From Coturnix japonica (Eukaryota > Chordata > Aves > Galliformes > Phasianidae): a DNA stretch of 64,000 bases. Within the stretch, counting starts at the first letter, position 1, and the number at the start of each line of letters is the position of its first letter. This document shows, one piece after another, positions 43,890-64,000 of this stretch. The notes beneath the pieces are model-generated. The model ran no database searches, was not told the DNA's origin, and worked only from the letters and a program-made list of their open reading frames with translations. The position numbers and the translations under genes are program-made. Location: the NCBI RefSeq assembly GCF_001577835.2, contig NC_029532.1, positions 3,534,001-3,598,000 of the forward strand, in the 5' to 3' direction.

Positions 43890-44720
43890 CCAATGAGCGC
43901 CGCGCTCCCGGCATGATGGTGGCTCCGTGCTGCCGCTCCGCCCGCCGGCAAATGGCGACGTTTCCGCCGGCACCGCGAGGAGCCGCCGCCGAGCGCTTCC
44001 GCCTTCGCGCCACACGGCGCCGCGCCCACGTGACGCCCCCCCGCCGGCCAATGGGAGCGCTCCCCGCCAACGCCCACAGCCCGGCCCACGCGCGCAATTC
44101 GGTGACGTCAGACTGACGCCTTTCCCTGCACCAATCGGAGCGCAGAACCGCCGCGGCCGGAAGAGGGCGGGATGTGATGCCGGAGATGGATGCCATTGGT
44201 TGAAAGCTGAGGGTAAAGACACAACCGCTCCAATCAGATTGGGAGTAAGGGACAAGGCTGGGTGTTGACGGACAGGGCGTGCAGCCAATAGCTGCAGGAG
44301 TAGGGTCCCGCCGGACTCACGCAGGCCCAGTGGGCCGAGGCAGGCGGGGAGGCGGGACCTTCTCCAGCTGCCCTCGATGGGCGGCGCGACTGGCCAATGA
44401 CAGCGCAGCGCTGCTCGCTGGGGGCGAGACTTTCACCTGACGGACAGGCGGGCGGCCCAATCAGGCGAGGAAAGAAAGGGGGCTGATTCTGGAAGCCATT
44501 ACGCCAGTGTCGCAGGGTGGAGGCCGTTGAACTGGGTTTGCTGGGTGGCCGCGGTACGCAACTTGCGTATCGTTAGCGGTGCCAAGGGGGGGAGCGGGGA
44601 GGGAGCGACACCTCCGGGCCCCGAGGGGCCTCGGGCCTCCCCCCCGCTCCTCCCCGGGGTCAGCGGGCCGGGGGGGGGCTAAGGAAGGCTGGGCAACCCC
44701 CCCCAGCCCCTTGAGGAGCC
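43890..44720. promoter_or_regulatory. bidirectional CpG-island promoter of SLC25A25 (isoform c) and NAIF1
   Basis: The 880 bp between the two start codons is CpG-rich and holds CCAAT boxes at 43890, 44048, 44131, 44230, 44285, 44394 and 44457 (plus) and at 44195 and 44238 (minus). A perfect CRE palindrome TGACGTCA is at 44103-44110 and a CACGTGAC E-box/USF-type site at 44027-44034. No TATA box is seen. The divergent arrangement is typical of head-to-head housekeeping promoters. Confidence 0.8.
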
Positions 44721-44757
44721 CGCTGAGCATCACCTCCCCCGCTTCCCCCTCAGGGCC

Positions 44758-46326
44758 ATGGCGTCGCCCCCGGCTCCCCCGGCCAAGAAGAGGAAGATGA
44801 ATTTCTCGGAGCGGGAGGTGGAGATCATCGTGGAGGAGCTGGAGCGAGGCAAACATCTCCTCATCAACCACTTCAACGCCGGCGTCCCGCTGGCTGCCAA
44901 GGCCGCAGCCTGGCACGACATCCTGCGGAGGGTCAACGCCGTCGCCACCTGCCACCGAGAGCTGCCCGAGGTGAAGAAGAAATGGTCCGACCTCAAGACT
45001 GAGGTGCGGCGTAAAGTGGCACAAGTGAGAGCGGCCATGGAAGGGGGCAGCGAGAGCCACAATGGAGGCGGTGCTGGGACGGAGGGTGAGGACCCTACGG
45101 GTGCTACGGCAGCTCCCGTCATCCTCACCCCAATGCAACAGCGCATCTGTAACCTGCTGGGAGAGGCCACCATCATCAGCCTGCCCGGCGGGGAGTGCGG
45201 GGCTGCAGACGGCACCGAGATCCCCATCACCGCATCCGCCACCACCGTCACACTGACCCAGAGTGAGTGCTGTGCACTGTGGAGATGCTCCATCTGCATT
45301 GATGGAGGCCTGGAACCTTCCTGTGATCCCACTGCAGGGAGCTCCTGTCAAAACTAAGTGCCCATCTGTCGTGAAAACACATTTGTGATGTAGGGGAGCA
45401 TCTATGTGATGCACGTGAAAGTCATCTGGGGTCAGCCTTAAAGCCAGGAAAGCAAGGAGCCTTTGGTCCCTTAATCTAATGAACTACAATAAAGGAGGAA
45501 TATCTCCAGGGCTGATTTCCTGAACTGCCCCAACCAGGCCATCATGTTGCTAAGTGCCATTCGAGTCCTTGTCTTTGCCTTGTGTCATTTGGTTAATCAT
45601 AGTTGGTTAATCATGGTGCCCTAAAAGAGATCTTGTCTAGACAGGGATGGCGCACCCTGCTCCTTTGGACCTTACTCGGTACATCCGAGAAGGAAACTTG
45701 GATGAGGGTGGAGTTGACTGAAGTTATTTTGCGCGTTCGCTGTTTATTGTATGTTATCTCCCAGAACAGGCAGTATTCCTGTTACATTCCTTGAATAGTC
45801 CTGTAGATAAGGACACCCATTTTGCAGCTACTCCTTACCCCCTTTCTGTCCTTTGTTCTCAGTTCCTGCAGAGACGACGTACCACAGTCTGGAGGACGGG
45901 GTGGTGGAGTACTGCACAACAGAAGCCCCCACCGCAGTTACTGCTGAAGCACCGTTGGAGATGATGGCACATCAACACGAAGTATCTGCAAAACCTCAGG
46001 AGCTGAAAAGCCGCATTGCTCTGAACTCAGCCAAGCTCCTGCAGGAGCAGCGAGTCACCAACTTACACGTGAAGGAGATCGCCCAGCATCTGGAGCAGCA
46101 GAATGACTTGCTTCAAATGATCCGTCGCTCTCAGGAGGTGCAGGCGTGTGCGCAGGAACGCCAGGCTCAAGCCATGGAAGGAACACAGGCTGCACTGAGT
46201 GCCCTCATCCAGGTCCTCCGCCCCATGATTAAGGACTTCCGTCGATTTTTGCAGAGCAATACACCCAGTCCTTCGGTGACCGCTGATCCCAGCCAGACTG
46301 GGCAGCAAGATGGTATTATCCAGTGA
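44758..46326 (+). CDS. NAIF1: NAIF1, nuclear apoptosis-inducing factor 1
   Basis: Nuclear Myb/SANT-like protein whose overexpression is reported to induce apoptosis. It derives from the Myb-like protein of Harbinger transposons and pairs with the domesticated transposase HARBI1. Coding exons 44758-45262 and 45863-46326 (GT/AG, phase 1) give 322 residues; human has 327. A basic NLS-like PAKKRK is at residues 8-13, the trihelix/SANT-like domain at about 14-95 ([29 protein letters not shown]), a proline/threonine-rich linker follows, and the C-terminal helix ([36 protein letters not shown]) is nearly the same as human. An acceptor-like TTCCCCCTCAG ends five bases before the ATG, so a spliced noncoding first exon is possible. 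Confidence 0.96.
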
Positions 46327-48240
46327 AAGGAACAGCAGTGGGACTTGTTTCTTGGGGAAAAAAAAAGCCCTGCCCCTGCTGCCATTGGACACAATAATGG
46401 GGTGCTGGCTCTAGTCAATGTGTAACGGCTCTCCTTGGAGTCTAGGCTGAGCCTGAACAACTTTCTTCTCTGCTAATCTTCTGCTGATCTGCCTTTTCAG
46501 ACCCATCATACAGAGCAGAAGCAGGAGATTTGATAAACAAGGAAGCTAACATTGGTTGCTTTAGTTCCTCAGAACAATAGATTTGTGTCTTTTTTAAAAG
46601 AGGGAGAGAAAAAAAAGACAATTATTTTTTTATCCATTTGAAAAACTTCTGGCTATGACACTTCTTTCTTCCTCTGCCTTGATCCATAGCCTTTAACTGA
46701 CTTCAAACACGGAGAGTCTTTCTATTAAGTCACAGTAGTGAAGCTGCCAAGGAACAGATATCACAAGCTGTAGTGTCTGGCTGTGAATGCATTTCTGTTT
46801 CTTGTTGAAAGTGTTCACTGGAAACGTGGTATCTGAGGTGGTACAACCTTTCTCTGCACTGAGAGTCTGTGGATATTGCTCTTGGAGCATGAAGTTCACC
46901 CGCACAGACTAGCTCTAAGCCTGTATGCAGTTCAGGATCCCACCCATATCCCCCAAGGATATAAATGGGATTAAAACAGTGTATTCACCTCGTGTTCTAT
47001 CTGTGCACAGTCATGAAATTCAACTTTAAACTTAGCAGATGTGATGAAAATGTCTTGCCTTGGTTACCAGACACTGTCCTGGGATACGTATTGGAAGCAA
47101 TTACCTGTCCCAGTGTATTTAATACACAAAGACACATAGAAAAAAGTGAATTCAGGTGGGTTTACAAAACACCCTCTGTCTCATAACGCACAGTTTGCCA
47201 CCTCCATAACAGCTCAGTCTCTCTGAATGGACCTGGTCTGGAGAGCTTCAACCGCACAGCGATTCCCAGCAGACGACCTTGAGGAGGTTGGCAGCCATTG
47301 GTTGGAGTGAGTGAGCTTTGGACCATTTGGTTCTGGTGGTGGTATTTGTTCTGTACCTTTTAGGAGCCAGAAGCAAAGTCTGCAGTTCTTTACTCTGCTT
47401 GCTGGCTTTGGCTGGGATTCTAAGTGGCTCTGAGGTTCACCTCACCTATTTTCTCACACTTAAACAGGGTTAAGTAGCATCTGCAGCTCCTGATCTGGAG
47501 GTGTTGAGGTTGTTGGGTTTGGTCCTCACTGAGACAGCTCTATTTCACAGGATGGTGCGATTCCTACCGACTTGGAGTAGCTTCATAAACTCTTAGATGA
47601 CAAGTTTCACTTGCAGATGCATGGAAGCTAACTTCAAAAATATATATATATATGTAAGTCTTTTCCCCATACCTTGCAATATCTTTCACATTTAACAGTC
47701 TTGTTGATTGCCAGATACTGCTTTTGAAGCCAGACTTTCTCAGAGTTGATATTTTCTTGCTGTTAAGTCTCCTTTTGGGCTGAGAAATGGTGAGCAAAGA
47801 CTGAATTTGCACAATCACACAAGACCTTTACATATTTTATGGTGGGATACTGACGGAGAACCCCCACTTAGAGCAGTGGGTGACCATTCTACTGCCTACC
47901 TCTGCCCTTCAGGAATCTCCTCTATGAGGCTGATGGGGGAGAAAAGAACAGCTTTAGAACTTCGGCCCTGGAAGGCTCCGACCCTTTGACACAGACATCT
48001 CAGTGCTGAGTCAGGGCAGCACCAGCTGCTCCTTCCCACCTTGTTGGGCATCCAGCCATGTGAGTAACGCTCTCCTGATTCTTTCTCTCAGACTTTATGG
48101 AGTCGAATCAATTGCTCGATCGAAGATTATTTTTAAAGCAGAAAACTATGTCATGTATGTTGTTTTACCTCGTTTGTGTAACGATCTCTCCTTTGCAAAA
48201 TATGGTTTTTAATTAAAATATATATATATATGGTTTTTGG
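46327..48240 (+). other. NAIF1: NAIF1 3' UTR (end uncertain)
   Basis: AT-rich sequence without a conserved frame. ATTAAA hexamers at 46970-46975 and 48212-48217 are candidate poly(A) signals; the second would give a 1.9-kb 3' UTR. Two TA-type microsatellites (about 47638-47655 and 48217-48231) are present. Confidence 0.5.
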
Positions 48241-51200
48241 TAAACGGGCTGTTTCAGTTCATGTTCCAGGAGGAAAGAGAGTGAAAATAAGTTGGCAACA
48301 CAGAGAACTCAGTCAGAAAAGGTCATGCAGCCACGTGTGTTGGTTTTTTCCTTGTTCATTTGTGGCCTTACGTTTATATAATTGTCTTTTCTTCCCTTTT
48401 TATTTGGCTTTTCTTTCCAATAACAGCTTTCACAGCGTTACCTCGGCCCACCCGTTAGCTCATTGCATCTGACAGATTAGCACAGCGTGCCGTACCTCCC
48501 AGCTGCTCACAGCGTGCTCCAGTAGCCCAGAATGATGGATGAAATACCAGCCTTGGGATCTGAATTGCTGTGTTCATTCTTGCGGTGACTAAGCACTTAA
48601 GCTCTGCTGCTGTTTCTTAGGAGCAAACAGGTTGCCCTCAGAACCACCCATTTTTTTTGTGTGTTTTCAGGATAAATATAGAGCTTAGTCAAGCCGGTAG
48701 CATTTAGGAGCAAGTTCCACGTGCACATTTTTGTCTCATTAAAAAGATGTAGCAACGTTTTAAGTGCAGGGTGAGTGCTGTGATTAGGGGCTTGGTTGTC
48801 GCTCATGACGAGGTCATTAAACTTGGGGAGGAAGAGAGAAAATATGTCACTTAAAACCAGGAAGATGGGGTAAGCAGGGCACTGACCTGCCTTGAGTCTC
48901 ACTGAGCTGGGAACTTGTGCCCAAAGCTGAACAAAAAGTAAGGAACAGCATCTCACTGCTGTTTATTTGTGCTCCTTTTACTGAGCTTTTTGTACCTAGA
49001 GATTTATATTCGCCGCCGAAAGCAGGAAGGAGATGTGCAGGGAGGTCCTGCCACAGGGCTCCTCAGAAGGGAGAGTGAGTGTACTGTGTACTTCTCGCTG
49101 CTGGAGAAAGAGGAGCTCAGTGGGTCACTCCTGGTGGGTCTGAAGGTACCTCGAGGCTGTTTCTGCTTGTGGCACCACTCGGTGCTTCAGGAGCCAAAGT
49201 CTGGTTGTGAAGCTCAGGCAGTGAGCAACGTGTGCAGCCCAGGAGATGGCACTGCACAACGGGGCAAGGCACTGGGATCCTGAGCTGCAGTCTGCAGCAC
49301 AGCACAGTGCATTGCAGAGACCTGGTTCCAGAAATCCTGTGGATGTTTTGTGCCCCACTTGCTCCTTAATGCTGGATCATCTCAGGACTGGGAGCCTGGA
49401 GAGGAAGAAATCCAACAGGAGAGCAGAGGGATGCGGAGCACAGATGCCTGTGTTCACATACTGCTCCCAGAGCACACGGTCTGTGCTGCTGTGGGGCTCC
49501 CAGCTCTCATTGCAATGCATTCACTGCAGAGAAACATGGGCAGGCACAAGATACGCATTAATTCCTTCATTACAAGCACTGGGGCAGGGTTTAGGAATTT
49601 TTACTGGGCCATATTTAAATATGTCAGCATCCCACAGGTACAGTGTGCTGAAATAGGTACAATAGGTGTGAAAGCTGGTCCCCACAGAGGCACAATGATA
49701 TCTTCATAGTCACCTGAATCACCTTGCCTCCTCCAGCACGTTGTTAGTTTGTCAGGCCTGTTTTGGCAAAGCATCCTCTTGTTGGTTTATTGATATTTTT
49801 TTTGACATCTGAGAGGTTGTTGCCAACAGATACTGTCAACAGAAAGCTGCTCTGTTTAGTTATGAGAATGGAAGCATTTAATGTTCTTTGTCTTTCTCGC
49901 AAGCACCTGATGAGAAGCTCCACACAGACATCAGCATGGCTTCCAGGCTGCACTCTGGGGGTCAGCCCACAGCCCAGCTACCTGCAAAATGGGCTCATGA
50001 GCCCCCCGGGGTTTTGAAGATCCAGGCACAGGATGAGGATTCACAAACATGAGCCTCAAGGCAACACAAGCTCCAGTCTGAGGATTCTGGAAGGGTAAAG
50101 CTGTTCCTGTGCCACTGTCAGGCCTTCCAGAAACAAACAGAGAGTCCTGCATGTTCCCATGAAATATGGAACAGATATGGAAGGCAGTAAACACAGAAGA
50201 GCCTGGCAGCTGGGCTTTCAGGTCTGGCCACATGCCTCAGGAAAGGAATCCACCGACTCCAGATTCCTGTGCTCCCTTTGTCTCCAGATAACAGGATCCC
50301 CAGTCCTGGCAGGTCAGAAACACAGCAGACAGGTGTGTCCTTTGCAGGTGAACAGGAAACCAAGCGTGGTACAGAAAGTGAAACAGTTCCTGGGTTTATG
50401 GTGATAAGTTCAGTTAAATATGGAACTAGTGAAAAACACAAGCAGATGAAAGTCAAGCTGGCAGCCTGTTATTAAATTAAACTGGGAAGAGTTTAATTTA
50501 AGAGTCCCTACCCCACACTGTGCAAGGGACTGGCCCACAGCTCCCAGCTGCAGTGCATTGCAGGCACTTGGCCATCACAGTGTGAAGGACATAGAGCAGA
50601 GCATTGTGCGTTAGGCTCCTTTTGTTGTTTTCTGGGGGGGAGGATGGGATGACAGGACTAAAAGCTCATTACAACTATTATGAGAGGTTACAGATCTAAT
50701 AGAGGAAAGCCAATTATGTATTTACACTGTTGCAGCAATGGTGTATAATTTGGTTTTCAAACTTTAATCATTCGGCTGCCAGGACAAATGAATTAGTCTG
50801 ATGATGTTTTCCAGCAGAAGATGCTAATGATGTAGATTACAGGTTCTGATGATTTGCTCGTGTATCTGGAATTCCTCTGGGATAAGAAAGAGAATCTGAT
50901 GGCTCACCACGTGCGTTTTTCAGGATCCATCTCACTTTACTCTTCTCGCTTCTGTCCCTTCTGAATTCATTTTTGCTCCATTTTCTCCCTGCTTGTTTAT
51001 CTCAGTGCTCTAAGCTGGGAGGGAGGAAGCTTGGAAAGCCATCTCTGCTCCTGCTTGCACCTTGGTCCCAAGGCAGACAGAGTGCAGAGATCGGCCCCTC
51101 TCCAGTGACAGCAAAGGTGAGGCCCAGCACAAAGAACAGCCCCAACTGATAAATTACCTGAGGCTGATAAGATAATGCCCTGAGACAGCAAAAGTTGAGG

Positions 51201-53130
51201 AAGTGGTGGCAGCACCGGGGAGAGGAACCAGGAAAGGCTTCGGTCAGGCAGAGCACAGGGTGAGGATGTGGCTGAGGGTCACAGAGCGGAGGTGATGGCA
51301 CTGTGGGTCCAGAGTCATGACACAGCAAGCACCAGAGCTGAGCAGTTCAGTCTGGGATAAGCAGATTCAACATCTATTATCAAGGGACACCTTTAATAAA
51401 TGGTTTGGACCTGGATCAGGAAAGAATACAAAGCCAGGGGTTAGGATGGTGGATGGACAGAGATAAAGCATGCCCTATTCCCTCTGATAGCCCTTGTGTG
51501 GGGCTCAGGATGCCTTGGGGACCCCAAAATCTCACCCAGCAGGGAACAACAGAGACATTCAGAGAAGTACTATCCCATTAAAGAAATGTGGATTTGTCCA
51601 TAAACAATTATACAGTATAAACACAGCAAAATCAACAGGGTGAATTCTGAACTAATAAAGATTTAATCTCTAAGTCATGAGACTGCCTTTGTTAGGAAAA
51701 TATACATACCCCTGAGAATTGAACTACGGTTGCTCTATTACACACAGCTCAGCAGCTCACTGGGCACCCTTCCAAATCAAGTTTATTTTTAACATCAGAT
51801 ACATTATTCAATTAATTATAAAAACACTGAGGTTTTCAAGAGAGATTTCTGATAAAACTGCAGTGTAAATATGCGTGAGAACAGCGAGGATTACAATCTC
51901 TGCGAGCTTTAGCATCTCAGGCTGTTGCTATAAACAAGAGCAGCCCTCCGAGGAGGTTATTTATCAGAGTGAATCATATCAGATAACACAAGGCCTCCTC
52001 CCACACAGCAAACAGACGGATCATCTGTCCTTTACCTAGTGATGGAAGTGAAAGATCGACACGTCTGTCACTGGTATGCTTAGAGAATGAGAAGTGTGAG
52101 GGATTGGCCTGGATTCTTCAGATGCTTCCAGCATTCAGGCATCCCATCCAGGCAAATATAACCTATTTAGAAGCTGAGCTCTTACCCAATAACAGAAGAC
52201 ACAGAAAGCAAAAAACCAGCCCATTTCTATCAGTGTCCTGAGGCCCTGAAAACACTGGGTATCAACTGATGGGATGGATTCAGGCACTGCCTTTAAAAGC
52301 AGCCTCCACAAACAAGTATGGAAACACTGACATCTCCTGCAATGGTTTCACTGCGCCAACGCCAGCAATGCTTTCCCAGGCGTAGGTTTGTGTCTGTTTA
52401 ACCTGGTGAGCAAGAACTCTGACAGCGTTTGCTCTAATCCAGCCTTTATCTTCCATCCACACATGTTGCCGTGTACTTTTCCTAGCTGATTTTCCTTTTA
52501 AAGGCTCGCTCTGCGGTAGCATTATTTGATAGCTCTGGTATTGTCTGTATAGATGGCAGAGATTAAAGGGAAGGAATCTGGGCATCAAAGCCTGGCAAAG
52601 CGAGGGATCCCAGGCTCTCATCCAAGCTTTGCCAGACATGCAAAGCAGCGTTGGGAAAAGTCCCTACCGTGTGAGTTCTGTGCAACACATCCCTGACTTT
52701 ACAAATAGGCAAATCACGTCAATGACTGCAGCCTCCTTCAGGACAAGGAGAGACATTTTGTTCCGCTTGCCCTTAAACAATGGAATCCTACCTAACCAGG
52801 GCACCCAGCCCCGAGCACGGGACGGGGCAGCAGATGGAATAACAGGAGGGAAGCACAGTTGGCTGATGTGTTCTGCTGGTTACCACATCTCACACGTGGA
52901 AAGTGAGTCTGGTTGGGCCTTTCCTTGGAGAGCTGCTGGTGAAGGAGGCCAGGCTGCCAACCTGCAATGCTGAGGAGGACATAGAGATATCAGAGCTGCC
53001 ATCACCTCACCTGCAGCACACAGGGAGGCACAGACACTTCACCTCAGGCCCAGCTCCATGGGCACAGGCCTGCTGTCCCCTCAGCGAGCCCCACGCACCC
53101 CACAGCCGCCTAAAGAGCTGTTTAACCTGA
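48241..53130. other. intergenic region between NAIF1 and EEIG1
   Basis: No coding exon, RNA gene or named repeat is recognised. Two AT-rich blocks with clustered homeodomain-, GATA- and forkhead-like motifs (about 50.66-50.90 and 51.58-52.00 kb) look like candidate enhancers; see findings. Confidence 0.55.
51580..52000. promoter_or_regulatory. candidate distal enhancer upstream of EEIG1
   Basis: GATA-type sites at 51850, 51961 and 51981, a forkhead-like ATAAACAA at 51930-51937 and several TAAT cores cluster in AT-rich, low-CpG sequence. This is motif clustering only; no conservation data are available here. Confidence 0.25.
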
Positions 53131-53149
53131 GTGAACGCACATGGGCCGA

Positions 53150-53214
53150 ACCGATGTGAACCAGAACCCTCCAAACGGCCAAACCGATGTGAACCAGGAC
53201 CGCCCCAAACGGCC
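53150..53214. repeat. 33-bp tandem duplication in the EEIG1 promoter region
   Basis: Two copies of a unit beginning 'aaccgatgtgaaccag' and ending 'caaacggcc', differing at a few positions, at the edge of the CpG island. Confidence 0.85.
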
Positions 53215-53279
53215 ACCCCGACCCGCCCGCTGTGGAGACCCCGAACCCACTACGGAGCCCCCTCGTCCCGCCCACTCCC

Positions 53280-53609
53280 TCAGCCACGGGGGCGGGGCTT
53301 GCCTTGAACCGACATCCACCTCCTCCAATCCCCGCCCTGTTTTCCCCCCCCGCTCTAGAAGAACCAATCAAAACCTCGCTCTTCCCGTCCCGCCTCTTAA
53401 ATGCTGCCAATCAGGTGGCGCGCCTCTCGTCCTCCCCTCCCCCCGTCCCCGGGGAGGAAGGGGGGTTACGTAGTGTCGGGTTGGTATTCACGAAGCGCGG
53501 TAGTGCTTTTGCGCTGTCGTAGGGCTGCCTGCGGCGTTGGCGTAGCGGCCGCAGTTGGCGTAACTCTAGTAGGGGCGGCTGTGGCGGGGAGCAGCGGCGG
53601 CCGAGCGAG
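53280..53609 (+). promoter_or_regulatory. EEIG1: CpG-island promoter and probable noncoding first exon of EEIG1
   Basis: GC- and CpG-rich sequence with three CCAAT boxes at 53325, 53364 and 53407 (39 and 43 bp apart) and a GGGGGCGGGG GC-box at about 53289-53298. Downstream, a strong donor (GCGAG-GTGAGG) at 53609/53610 would end an untranslated first exon. The link to EEIG1 at 55.1 kb is inferred from order and strand; the matching acceptor is not settled (one candidate ends at 55091). Confidence 0.55.
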
Positions 53610-53835
53610 GTGAGGGCAGGAGGTGCGAGCGGGGCGGCAAGAGGGACGAGGGGCCGGGATGGGAGCTGGGAGGAGGGCTGAGATCCCACTGCGGGTCTAA
53701 CCATTGGGTAAGGGTTGGGAGTGGGGCTGAGAGCTGGCCTGGGGGTGCAGGGGACAGGCTGCGAGCTTGGGGCAGCCGAGTGTGTGGGTCTGAGGCCTGG
53801 GGAGCTGAGTGAGGGGGGGGAGCAGGCCGAGACCC

Positions 53836-53882
53836 GGCTCAATACACGGGCAGCACGGCTCAATACACGGGCAGCACGGCTC
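53836..53882. repeat. 21-bp tandem duplication
   Basis: Two exact neighbouring copies of 'ggctcaatacacgggcagcac', in the presumed first intron of EEIG1. Confidence 0.85.
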
Positions 53883-55020
53883 CTGGGGCACAGCGGGTCT
53901 CTATGAGCCTCCCTGCTCTCCTACAGCAGCAGGAGTGAGGTTATAACCGCGTATCCCTGCAGGCAGCTTTGCCCTACGTAGCCCTGCTTTGCAGCTCTCA
54001 GTATCGGCTGCTCGGTGTTTATAGCCTCGTTGCTTTTTGATGCTAATAAGCCCTAAGCCTCCATGGCTTGGTTGTTGCATAAATATGTAGTGAAACCACT
54101 GTTGCTGGCCCCCAAAGGGAGTTATTGGGTCACTTCTTGGTGCAGAGCTGATGCTGTAAAGCAGTTCAGCTCAGTGGGCCTGGCAGATGGACACCCGATG
54201 ACCTGATTTGGTTGTTGTGCTGTGTAATCTGGAGCAGGCTGCTTTTTCTTTCTCTTTTCCTCCTCTGCTGGTTTCTCTGTTTATGAGATACAGGTGCTAA
54301 CACTTAGGGCTGGTCGGAAAAACAGAAAAGAAACAGACTATGCGTTTCCTGAGACAGAGTTACGTGTGCTGGTTAGACTGATGTGGGCTGTAAACTGCTT
54401 CAGAAGATGACGGGTGAAAATAGAACAGATTTTTTATGAGCTGCTTTGCAAAACAGGAATTATGAGGGGCATGACAGCAGCGAAGCTTGCCCCAGGCAAA
54501 TGGGGGAAAGAGGGTATTGGGACCTGGCTAATTGGGGCCATACCTCTTAAGATTGGCATGAGTCTGTGCTGAATATTACCCATCCAAACAGGTTTTAGAG
54601 AAGGAGGAGGAGCCTGAGACTGCCTGGGACTAATTTACTCATTTCCCTCCCAAAGGCTGACCTGAGGACCTGTACCAAGGTGTAGCACAGGAAGAGGAGA
54701 GAGAACCTGGAAGCATTGTGTATGTGCTGCACACAGACCTAAGGCTTCTTCAGAGACTCACGATGATTTCCTACAAGAGATGCCTTCTGGAGGGGTCCTG
54801 CTGAAGTCGGGGCATTGCAGCCTCTAACTGGGACAGCTCCTGCTGGTCTGGAGCTGAGACTTCCTTATCACCCTTCCTTTTCCCTTGGAGATGTTGCAGA
54901 GATTTAACCTGACCTCTTCCTCCTCACCTGAAGCCTGTCGTGGCAATGATCCCGCAGCCAGATCCGACCACCAAAGAGAAGAAGATCGTGCATTTGAGGC
55001 TGGGCCGTCGTTGTAACTGA

Positions 55021-64000
<8,980 letters not shown>

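Noticed and set aside
44461-45414. 317-codon minus-strand open frame
   Set aside because: It is a shadow of NAIF1 exon 1 in GC-rich DNA.

Overview
The window is vertebrate nuclear DNA, almost certainly from a bird and probably a galliform close to chicken. Compact introns, GC-rich CpG-island promoters, CR1 LINE fragments as the only recognisable interspersed repeats, and close family resemblance of every gene to known vertebrate proteins all point this way. The gene content fits the avian microchromosome homologous to human 9q (chicken chromosome 17); that placement rests on remembered synteny, not on a search.

Layout. (1) 1-15 kb, plus strand: the 3' end of COL27A1, with fifteen Gly-X-Y exons, five C-propeptide exons and a 3' UTR. 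(2) 16.1-20.3 kb, plus strand: two tandem orosomucoid-family lipocalin genes. The first is ORM1/ovoglycoprotein-like. The second is a diverged paralogue with the same intron phases but without one of the family's disulfides. (3) 21.2-43.9 kb, minus strand: SLC25A25, a calcium-regulated mitochondrial ATP-Mg/phosphate carrier, with nine common exons, a 36-nt cassette microexon and three alternative first exons (at about 30.3, 35.0 and 43.8 kb), each with its own promoter region. (4) 43.4-48.2 kb: a CCAAT-rich bidirectional CpG-island promoter, then NAIF1 on the plus strand (two coding exons and a long 3' UTR). (5) 48.2-53.1 kb: intergenic, with AT-rich candidate regulatory blocks. (6) 53.1-64 kb, plus strand: a CpG-island promoter and the first coding exon of EEIG1 (FAM102A); the rest is its long intron, running off the window.

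The genes do not form one pathway. The order NAIF1-SLC25A25 and NAIF1-EEIG1 matches human 9q34.11, while COL27A1-ORM matches human 9q32, so a synteny junction lies in the roughly 1 kb between the second lipocalin and the SLC25A25 3' end. I see no dedicated novel system, no CRISPR array, no tRNA or rRNA gene and no convincing retroviral or LTR element. The points most worth checking are the diverged lipocalin, the three-promoter architecture and microexon of SLC25A25, and G-rich tandem repeats placed just downstream of 5' splice sites.
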